Assembly: GCA_963805795.1 (NCBI GenBank)
Contig: CAWDVG010000002.1
Location: 248,001 to 312,000, forward strand
DNA length: 64,000 nt
Direction: 5' to 3'
Source: CAWARU01 sp963805795
GTDB taxonomy: Bacteria; Pseudomonadota; Gammaproteobacteria; UBA6186; Azoamicaceae
The notes below the pieces were generated by a model. That model was given only the letters and a program-made list of their open reading frames with translations. It made no database searches and was not told where the DNA came from. This document shows positions 9,277-15,800 of this stretch, in pieces. The stretch's first letter is position 1; each line of letters opens with the position of its first letter. A program made the translations under genes and the position numbers.

Positions 9277-10032
9277 TTAAAAAATTCCTGCCACAGAACC
9301 TGATAGACCTTGCACGAGTAATGGACAAGCTTTCTCAAACTTTAAATTGACTTTATTCGCCGTAGAAACAATTCGAGTCTGATAACGATTCCAACTGATC
9401 TTTTGTGTCGAAGTAATTTCTTTATACCCGCTATTTCCTTGAGCCAATTTTGATCGGGTTTTTTCTTTCACCACCATTGCATTACCCGCTCGTTCTGAAA
9501 TTTGCACATCGGCTATCACACTGTATACAACATCCTTAACCATGGCATCCGTAACGGTAGCAACCGCTGCACCCATTAAACCACCTGCTGCTGCAGCACG
9601 ATCGCTCTCGGGTTGCACCAAACTTCCTATCGCAGCGCCCGTCGCAGCCCCCACAAGTGCGGTACCAAAGCCCCTGCTTAGAGCACATTCCGCAGCCCTT
9701 AGATCTGTTTTTCCAACTTGTAATACATTGGCCTGTAATAAATATTGAGCCTCTTCAGGATTTTGAACAATCACATAGCCTTTAGCTTGTAGAGCGGCCA
9801 TCACACAGGGTTCAATATTTAATTCCTGTTTATCTGAGGTGTTTCTTAGTTGAACATAGATAGTACGCTTATTTTCAGTCACCGGATCTAGAAAAATGGT
9901 AGAGCTCATTTTTGTTTGCACATCTAAGTTTCTTTTATTAATGGCGGTATGCGTGGCATTACACCCAACCAGTAAATGACAAGACCCCAAAACCATACCT
10001 ACAAAAAAAAGACGCCAGGCTGCGTATATCAT
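9277..10032 (-). CDS. TraT-like outer-membrane lipoprotein
   Basis: 251 residues with a lipoprotein signal: hydrophobic stretch then LLVGC, the lipobox Cys near residue 24. The sequence after it (TAINKRNLDVQTKMSSTIFL) closely resembles plasmid TraT, a surface-exclusion and serum-resistance lipoprotein. A glycine/alanine-rich segment in the middle (GTALVGAATGAAIGSL) is also TraT-like. No transfer genes are nearby, so a conjugative role is unlikely; surface protection is an inference. Monocistronic, with 230 bases upstream showing no gene. Confidence 0.8.
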   Translation of the reverse strand: MIYAAWRLFFVGMVLGSCHLLVGCNATHTAINKRNLDVQTKMSSTIFLDPVTENKRTIYVQLRNTSDKQELNIEPCVMAALQAKGYVIVQNPEEAQYLLQANVLQVGKTDLRAAECALSRGFGTALVGAATGAAIGSLVQPESDRAAAAGGLMGAAVATVTDAMVKDVVYSVIADVQISERAGNAMVVKEKTRSKLAQGNSGYKEITSTQKISWNRYQTRIVSTANKVNLKFEKACPLLVQGLSGSVAGIF

Positions 10033-10292
10033 AACTGTTCTCCCTCACTCACTATCATCTTCTAACGTGCCCAGCCTTCATTTTTCGAACTTTGGCTGGC
10101 AGGTCCATAGTACCTTAAGGTTCTTTTGCTTGGAACAAGGGAGGCAAATAATGTTTTCTAAAAGTTAGTTATTATGCTAATTTTGATTTAAAACTGCTTA
10201 AAAATCTTAGTTGCGCACCTTGACAAACTTCAATAAAAAATAGGATATGGGCATATTGAATCATGTTCCATCTCAATTTTTGGAGAAATATA

Positions 10293-10574
10293 ATGTCAGT
10301 AACAGCATCCAGTTTTGAAAGTAATATTAGACCTAAATCTGATGAAGTAAATCATCAAAATATAACCGGGAGCACCTCAAAAATAAAAATAGATTGGTTT
10401 TTAAAAATTTTCCTGAACGATCTTAAAAAAGATATAGAAAAAAATACTTTTGTCTCAACGACACATTCTGTTACAACAGCTGCACAGTCTGCAACTATAG
10501 CTGCAGATAAAGAGCAATATGCTCAATCGAAATTGAAAATCAACAAAGAATGTCTGATTTCCATGAGCTCATGA
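10293..10574 (+). CDS. Small hypothetical protein, possibly 5' part of a split gene
   Basis: The ATG at 10293 has GGAG at a good distance upstream. The 93-residue product is hydrophilic, rich in Ser, Thr, Lys and Asn, without a signal peptide. It ends abruptly, and a second open frame with recognisable structure starts at 10550 in another frame. I do not recognise this part. It may be the N-terminus of one longer protein interrupted by an indel near 10545-10570. Confidence 0.45.
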   Translation: MSVTASSFESNIRPKSDEVNHQNITGSTSKIKIDWFLKIFLNDLKKDIEKNTFVSTTHSVTTAAQSATIAADKEQYAQSKLKINKECLISMSS

Positions 10575-10759
10575 AAGCCTTAGGAATTTATTATGAGGAA
10601 GGTAGGTTTGTCAAAGCAGATTTGGGATTGGCTTATATCTTTTTTTCGTTTGCTGCTGAAAATGGAGATTTAGTATCTCGACTTGGAAGAATTAGATGCT
10701 TGATTGGAAATCTAGCACAAGATCATAACCCAGTAGTGAAACTATTATTAAGACATTAG
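10550..10759 (+). CDS. Small protein resembling a Sel1/TPR-like helical repeat, possibly 3' part of a split gene
   Basis: 69 residues, MSDFHELMKALGIYYEEG then ADLGLAYIFFSFAAENGD. The LAYIFFSFAAENGD run is like one Sel1-type repeat unit (small residues plus paired helices). Overlaps the end of the previous frame by 25 bases. There is only a poor ribosome site before its ATG, which favours a single broken gene. Such short repeat proteins are common in Legionellales, but no function can be given. Confidence 0.4.
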   Translation: MSDFHELMKALGIYYEEGRFVKADLGLAYIFFSFAAENGDLVSRLGRIRCLIGNLAQDHNPVVKLLLRH

Positions 10760-10785
10760 CTATATCTTGAGTAATTTTATGAATT

Positions 10786-10813
10786 GAGAGACTGATGGCT
10801 CTTAGTGGCTCTC
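10786..10813 (+). terminator. Weak stem-loop downstream of the small split gene
   Basis: GAGAG and CTCTC flank a loop that itself can pair CT with AG. No strong T run follows, so termination is only a suggestion. Confidence 0.25.
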
Positions 10814-10901
10814 ATAGGTAAGTTGGATTTCAAAATATGGCTTTCTATTTAGTTAAGAGGAGCGCTTTTTCATATAGTTACGACAGTTTTCTGGAAACTA
10901 C

Positions 10902-10930
10902 TTGCGTATTGACCTTAATTTTGATATAAA
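10902..10930 (+). promoter_or_regulatory. Likely sigma-70 promoter of rpmB-rpmG-birA
   Basis: TTGCGT (10902-10907), a 17-base spacer, then TATAAA (10925-10930), placed about 45 bases before the rpmB ATG. Spacing and position fit a housekeeping promoter. Confidence 0.5.
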
Positions 10931-10975
10931 TCCAAACAATATTTGATTGTTTATAGATAGCTTACGGAGTCAGCC

Positions 10976-11230
10976 ATGTCCAGAGTATGTCAGGTGACTG
11001 GGAAAGCCGTTATGTCAGGTAATAACGTTTCTCATTCAAACCGAAAAACACGTCGTCGTTTCTTGCCTAATTTACATTGGCATCGATTTTGGGTACCTTC
11101 CCAAAATCGTTTTGTTAAATTATTAGTTTCTCGAAAAGGCATGCGTACCATTGATAAGCTTGGGATCGAGGCTGTTCTTTCCAACCTCGGTGCAAACGTT
11201 CAAACTTTCGAAGAACAGGTCAGCGCTTAA
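10976..11230 (+). CDS. rpmB: 50S ribosomal protein L28
   Basis: 84 residues, MSRVCQVTGKAVMSGNNVSH, then the conserved RRFLPNLHWHRFWVPS and KLLVSRKGMRTIDK. A GGAG ribosome site precedes the ATG by seven bases. First gene of an rpmB-rpmG pair as in most gammaproteobacteria. Confidence 0.97.
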   Translation: MSRVCQVTGKAVMSGNNVSHSNRKTRRRFLPNLHWHRFWVPSQNRFVKLLVSRKGMRTIDKLGIEAVLSNLGANVQTFEEQVSA

Positions 11231-11267
11231 AGTTATCCATCTAATTTAAGCAACGGAGCAATCAAAC

Positions 11268-11426
11268 ATGGCTAAATCTAAAACTGTTAAAGTAAAACTA
11301 GCTGCAGAATCTGGCTATTTTTACACTACTCTTAAAAATCCTAAAATGGGTAAGAAACTAAAACTTCGTAAATATGATCCCATTACACGTAAACACGAAT
11401 GGTTTGAAGAGAAGAAAATAAAATAA
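11268..11426 (+). CDS. rpmG: 50S ribosomal protein L33
   Basis: 52 residues, too short for a default gene caller cut-off. MAKSKTVKVKLAAESGYFY, then LKNPKMGKKLKLRKYDP and a Lys/Glu-rich end. This L33 lacks the Cys zinc ligands seen in some relatives. GGAG lies 12 bases upstream. The stop codon overlaps the probable start of birA. Confidence 0.95.
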   Translation: MAKSKTVKVKLAAESGYFYTTLKNPKMGKKLKLRKYDPITRKHEWFEEKKIK

Positions 11427-12397
11427 GCAATTTTAAAAAATTACTTCAACTACTTGCAGATGGTCAATTCCATTCAGGAGCAGATCTTGGATGCAGACTG
11501 GGTTTAACCCGTAGCGCTATTTGGAAGCTCACTCAACAATTCCAATCCTTTGATATCGAGCTAGAATCCGTAACAGGAAAAGGCTATCGCATTCCTAATG
11601 GGTTATGTTTACTCGACAGAAATAATATTCAAGCAACACTTACATCCAAAAATTTTGATTATCCTGAGATTGAAATTTGTGATTCTTTAGCTTCTACTAA
11701 CGATTATCTGATGGCTAAATTACCCCAAGCTAAAAAACCGCTCTGTTGTTTAGCAGAGAGGCAAACCAAGGGTAAGGGCAGACAGGGTAGAAGTTGGTTT
11801 TCCCCTTTCGGCAACAATATTTATCTATCATTACTTTGGCATTTTCCTTGTGATTTAAGCGAATTATCAGGTTTAAGTCTCATCACTGCTATAGCCTTAA
11901 CGAAAGTTTTTCATCAATTGGGAATCAAAGAAAATTTAGGTTTAAAATGGCCCAATGATATACTCTGGAAAAACCAAAAATTGGCCGGCGTATTAATCGA
12001 GGTCAGTGGGGAAACGCAAAATAATAGCCGCGCGGTGGTTGGTATAGGTATCAATGTGACAATGCCAAAAATAGGCAGCCAAAAAATAGATCAAAATTGG
12101 ACCGATCTTTTGCAAATCACCGGCAAAAAAATAGATAGAAATAGTTTAGTAGCCTCTGTCCTAACTGAATTAATGGTTAGCTTTCAGAAATTTCAAAAAG
12201 AAGGATTTCGATCTTTCATGAATGACTGGCAAGCACTGGATCTGAGTTTTGGAAAAAAAGTGCATCTGCTTCGTGCAACCGATGAATGGGTGGGTTTAGG
12301 GCGTGGTATTAATGAAAAGGGCTATTTTCTATTAGAAGAACCCTCTGGCAATATTAAACCTTTTACTTCCGGAGAAGTGTCTTTGCGCTTCGATTGA
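11423..12397 (+). CDS. birA: Biotin--protein ligase / biotin operon repressor BirA (non-canonical start)
   Basis: Attaches biotin to the acetyl-CoA carboxylase carrier protein and, in the long form, represses biotin genes. The catalytic part from 11711 has SLASTNDYL, the biotinyl-AMP loop GKGRQGRSWFSPFGNNIYLS, LKWPNDILWKNQKLAGVLIE and VVGIGINV. Upstream in the same frame lies a well conserved winged-helix domain (LLADGQFHSGADLG, then LTRSAIWKLTQQF, then TGKGYRIP). That frame opens at 11408 after a TGA and contains no ATG, GTG or TTG before 11711. ATA at 11423, overlapping the rpmG stop as ATAA, is the best candidate start. The HTH conservation argues that the full length is made, or that a base error hides the start. 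Confidence 0.85.
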   Translation: MSNFKKLLQLLADGQFHSGADLGCRLGLTRSAIWKLTQQFQSFDIELESVTGKGYRIPNGLCLLDRNNIQATLTSKNFDYPEIEICDSLASTNDYLMAKLPQAKKPLCCLAERQTKGKGRQGRSWFSPFGNNIYLSLLWHFPCDLSELSGLSLITAIALTKVFHQLGIKENLGLKWPNDILWKNQKLAGVLIEVSGETQNNSRAVVGIGINVTMPKIGSQKIDQNWTDLLQITGKKIDRNSLVASVLTELMVSFQKFQKEGFRSFMNDWQALDLSFGKKVHLLRATDEWVGLGRGINEKGYFLLEEPSGNIKPFTSGEVSLRFD

Positions 12398-12402
12398 CGA
12401 TT

Positions 12403-12435
12403 GAAGAACTCCCACTGATAGTCAGGAGATCCTTC
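12403..12435. repeat. 33-bp imperfect palindrome between convergent genes
   Basis: Begins GAAGAACTCCC and ends AGGAGATCCTTC, with a short loop. It is 33 bases long and clearly related to the perfect palindrome at 62261-62293. It sits between birA and the convergent gene at 12452 and could act as a two-way terminator. Confidence 0.55.
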
Positions 12436-12451
12436 ACAACTCATTTAATAA

Positions 12452-13771
12452 TCATCCTGAATGGCTGCGTTTAAGTCTCTTACTCGCTCCTTGAGTCATG
12501 TCAGACACAGTTGCAGACTCCTCCTCATGATCAAACGATGATGCATCTTTGACCTTAGTTTTAGCTTGTCTTTGACCACCAGTAGCAGCAACTCTAACGG
12601 AGGCGGGAGTAGCAGCTGCAGCAGCAGGCGCGGAAGCAGCGGAAGAAGCGACAACTGCCTCAGCTTTCCGTTTCCGAAGAGGTACAGAGGCGCTAAATCG
12701 TATGGGAATAGGCATAACTGGAAAAGCATTTTCTGTAATAGGATATTCTCGAGTAGGGCTTAAATCCTCTAGGGGTTGTGTCGGTTGTGATTCGGATACA
12801 CTGTTTTGCTGTTCGTCTTCTATCTTAAGCTTTTCTTTGGCCTGACTTGACCCTATTGAAACCGTATTGGTAGTAGCTGCTGCAACGGTCTCGGCTGCGC
12901 CCAGACCCGAAGCATTCGAAGCAGCCGGTGCAGCCCCTGTCACTGCTATGGCTGCAAAGGAAGATTTTTTTGCAGCATGGCCAAATTTTAACACTTTTTT
13001 GCAAGCACTTAGCTGTCTGGGGGAAATCAATAAATGGGGATCTTCGGAAGCAATAGCATCCGAAAAATGAACTTGAGAGAATGTTAAATACTTTTTTCTT
13101 TCCTCAGCAGACATAGCATTTTTAATGTCACCGCCAAATTGCGCGTAAGTAATAAGAGGGTTTTCAACTTTGCTAAAACGAGGAACACAACCTGAACCAA
13201 GCTTATTAACATCATAAGTTGAAAAGAAGGCATTAATATTTGTCCATAGAGTTTTTGCATTAGCTTGGCCTAATATTGGATAGATAACGATATCTGGAAA
13301 TTCTTGTCCGGTTAAATTAAGCCGGGGATTTTTTGCAATCTTAAGACTATACAAAAGCTTTAAGAATTCGGGGTTAGCCTTAAAAAATTGGAACACTAAT
13401 TTTAAAACAGGGATCTCATAACCTGTGGCTAAGGCTAAGTGTATCTTATATTCATCTTTGCCCACCTTAAATAGCGCTTGTTGATGCGCTTCATCTAATT
13501 CTTTAAAATTTATTTTCCTGATTATATCATCATATAGCTGTCCATGAAATGGGTTATCCGATCGATTAATTTTACGATGCGGCTGAAATTTTGTACTTCT
13601 AAAAAAATAGTATCCTTTTATGTATTCTACATAGCCAGTTGCATCAAATTCCTTGTTAAAGAGTGCTCCTAGTTCAGCATGAAGCTTTGTTTCGTTAGGA
13701 AAGGGGATTGGATCCACACGTTGCTTTGGGGTAGAGGAGGTTCGGTTCATTTCAGTTGTACTAGCGCTCAT
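12452..13771 (-). CDS. Hypothetical protein with nuclear-localisation-like basic clusters; candidate secreted effector
   Basis: 439 residues starting at the ATG at 13771, which has a strong AAGGAG seven bases upstream. I do not recognise the family. Residues 1 to about 270 look globular (ALFNKEFDATGYVEYIKGYYF and a helical region around FQFFKANPEFLKLLYSLK). The C-terminal third is a low-complexity Ala/Ser/Pro/Thr tail with two basic clusters, PLRKRKAE at about 364-371 and SKRLKRS at the end (430-436). An acidic HEEE patch lies between them (about 415). Basic clusters of this kind direct eukaryotic nuclear import, and C-terminal acidic patches occur in many Dot/Icm substrates. No signal peptide or membrane segment. 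Effector function is inference. Confidence 0.6.
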   Translation of the reverse strand: MSASTTEMNRTSSTPKQRVDPIPFPNETKLHAELGALFNKEFDATGYVEYIKGYYFFRSTKFQPHRKINRSDNPFHGQLYDDIIRKINFKELDEAHQQALFKVGKDEYKIHLALATGYEIPVLKLVFQFFKANPEFLKLLYSLKIAKNPRLNLTGQEFPDIVIYPILGQANAKTLWTNINAFFSTYDVNKLGSGCVPRFSKVENPLITYAQFGGDIKNAMSAEERKKYLTFSQVHFSDAIASEDPHLLISPRQLSACKKVLKFGHAAKKSSFAAIAVTGAAPAASNASGLGAAETVAAATTNTVSIGSSQAKEKLKIEDEQQNSVSESQPTQPLEDLSPTREYPITENAFPVMPIPIRFSASVPLRKRKAEAVVASSAASAPAAAAATPASVRVAATGGQRQAKTKVKDASSFDHEEESATVSDMTQGASKRLKRSHSG

Positions 13772-14027
13772 GAGAATCTCCTTAGAAGTTCGGCTGCGAC
13801 AAGTTTGCTGACTGATGTTGAGTTTGCGGTTGTCGTCATAACGATAACCCTGCATGTTAATTGTTTAGATATTCAAGGTTATACCATGCATTTTTATTAT
13901 TGAATAGGCTTATTTTGTTTATTTTGTATTCTATGCACAAACATCATTTTTTAATATATTTTCTTGAATAACTAACAAAGGCTTATGTAGCTGAATGTGC
14001 GATAGAATCTTCACGGTATTTAATGCG

Positions 14028-14945
14028 TTATTCTTTAAATAGTTTTTTTCCAAAGATTTTTTTATTTTTTTTAATATTCTTATCAGCAATGGATCTCTGT
14101 GGCCTACATAATTTTTTAGTTTGAAATGAAAATCGACATCCACGAATCAATAAATGTACATGCAAATTATTGACGTAAATAGGATCTGCGGTTTTGACGG
14201 TACGAATATTGCAGCGCGTAATATACCTCCCATCAATAATGATAACCATACCTGAACCTCTGCATTCCGCTTCTGTACCATTCTTGATGATTAAGGCCGT
14301 GTCTTCTCCCAAGCCTATCCCTAATCTTTTTGGATACAAGACTACTGCATGTGCTAATCTGGAAAACCTTCCTCTTTTAATAAAATGGGTGTCTACAATA
14401 CAACTGGGTAGAATATTTAAACCAGGGGCTAATTCTAAATCATGATGAAAAAGAGCCTCCTTCTTGCCCCCCCCTGTAATCATATCCGTTGATAATGCCA
14501 TCGCACCAGCACTGGTGCCAGCGATCAAAAAACCACACTCATTTTTATATTTCTCTTTTATAATATCAATGAGCTTAGTATTATTCAGAACCCTTACAAG
14601 TCGTCTTTGGTCCCCTCCCGTAAAAAACACAGCCCCCGCTTTTCTAATGCGATCCAAATATAAAGGATTATCAGCTTCATCCTTTTTTCTTATCGAAATA
14701 AAACCTGGGTTGGGGTAGTGAATTTTATGAAAGGCTTTTTGATATAATTTTTTAATGGTTCCAGGAATTTCTGATGCTGAAGTGATGATTTCAATATGCT
14801 TGTTTTTAGAAACCTTTAAAAGTTCTTTTAGAATTTCATAACGTTTAACATGCCGCAAATACTTTGGCTCATCTAGGAATTCATTTTCTCCTTTATCTTC
14901 CGCTCCGCCTATAATTAACAATATACCCTTTGGTTTCATAACCAT
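14028..14945 (-). CDS. cphB: Cyanophycinase, second copy
   Basis: Serine peptidase (S51 type) that cuts the Asp backbone of cyanophycin into beta-Asp-Arg dipeptides. 305 residues with KGILLIIGGAEDKGENEF, VFFTGGDQRRLVRVL, the nucleophile motif AGTSAGAMALS, DTHFIKRGRFSRL and GLGEDTALII. All catalytic motifs are intact. Its ATG follows the stop codon of the upstream copy directly, so the two are translated in series after cphA. The last 35 residues are Lys-rich and have no match in the neighbouring copy. Divergence between the copies, for example HHDLELAPGL against KKDLEMDSGL, shows an old duplication. Confidence 0.92.
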   Translation of the reverse strand: MVMKPKGILLIIGGAEDKGENEFLDEPKYLRHVKRYEILKELLKVSKNKHIEIITSASEIPGTIKKLYQKAFHKIHYPNPGFISIRKKDEADNPLYLDRIRKAGAVFFTGGDQRRLVRVLNNTKLIDIIKEKYKNECGFLIAGTSAGAMALSTDMITGGGKKEALFHHDLELAPGLNILPSCIVDTHFIKRGRFSRLAHAVVLYPKRLGIGLGEDTALIIKNGTEAECRGSGMVIIIDGRYITRCNIRTVKTADPIYVNNLHVHLLIRGCRFSFQTKKLCRPQRSIADKNIKKNKKIFGKKLFKE

Positions 14946-15800
14946 TTAGCCAGCTATTTTAGTTTTAAACAATGTTCTTTCATTTAAATAAAATACACAG
15001 CCTTTAACCAGCAGATGCACCTTTAGATTTTCTATATAGATAGGCGTATCTTCTGCGACCATTTTAAGATTGGTTTCACCTATATTTTGTCCATCGATAA
15101 TAACCACCGTACCTGATCCCCTACATTCGGCTTCATTACCATTTTTTATTATCATAGCGGTATCTTCACCCAATCCAATCCCTAATTTATCTGGATTTTT
15201 AGCGATGGCAAGCGCAAGTCTTGGGAAACGTCCCCTTTTAATAAAATGTGTATCAATGATACAATTATCTAAAAAATTAAGGCCAGAATCCATTTCTAGA
15301 TCCTTTTTAAAGAGGGCTTCTTCTCTTCCGCCTCCTGTGATCATAATGGATGACATAGCCATAGCCCCTGCACTGGTCCCTGCCACGAGAAAGTTTTCGG
15401 TAATGTATCGTCTTTGGATGGCGGCCACAACCGAAGTACCACTTAATATTGTATAAAGTCTGCATTGATCACCACCTGTAAAAAATGCCGCATCTGATTC
15501 ATTGATTCTATCTATATATTTTTCATTTTCAGCATCTTTTTTCTCTTCTATTTCTATAAAGCCCGGGGCAGGATAATGAATCTCGTGAAAAATTTCTTGA
15601 TATCTTCTCCTGACTTCATCAGGGACTCTTGAAGCCGTTGTAATAATTTCTATTTTTTTGTTTTTAGATTCATGTAAAATTTCCTTTAATATTTCATATT
15701 TTTGAAATTCCCTATTTTTCCCACCCGCATCTAAAAATTCATTTTCCCCTTCCGATTCAGCCCCCCCTATAATTAATAACTTACCTTTTGGTGGATTCAT
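14946..15800 (-). CDS. cphB: Cyanophycinase, first copy
   Basis: Same enzyme family as its downstream neighbour. About 285 residues from the ATG at 15800, which has GGAG eight bases upstream; an ATG at 15821 inside the end of cphA is less likely. Motifs: KLLIIGGAESEGENEF, AAFFTGGDQCRLYTIL, AGTSAGAMAMS (Ser nucleophile), DTHFIKRGRFPRLA, GLGEDTAMIIK and AECRGSGTVVIIDG. It begins right at the end of the cphA reading frame. Acts in the cytoplasm on the product of CphA. Confidence 0.93.
   Translation of the reverse strand: MNPPKGKLLIIGGAESEGENEFLDAGGKNREFQKYEILKEILHESKNKKIEIITTASRVPDEVRRRYQEIFHEIHYPAPGFIEIEEKKDAENEKYIDRINESDAAFFTGGDQCRLYTILSGTSVVAAIQRRYITENFLVAGTSAGAMAMSSIMITGGGREEALFKKDLEMDSGLNFLDNCIIDTHFIKRGRFPRLALAIAKNPDKLGIGLGEDTAMIIKNGNEAECRGSGTVVIIDGQNIGETNLKMVAEDTPIYIENLKVHLLVKGCVFYLNERTLFKTKIAG

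Noticed and set aside
12566..13070. Plus-strand Ser/Gly- and Ala-rich open frames
   Set aside because: Mirror of the low-complexity tail of the gene at 12452-13771.
13931..14143. 70-residue minus-strand frame overlapping the end of the second cyanophycinase
   Set aside because: No ribosome site and mostly inside the other gene; treated as an overlapping shadow.
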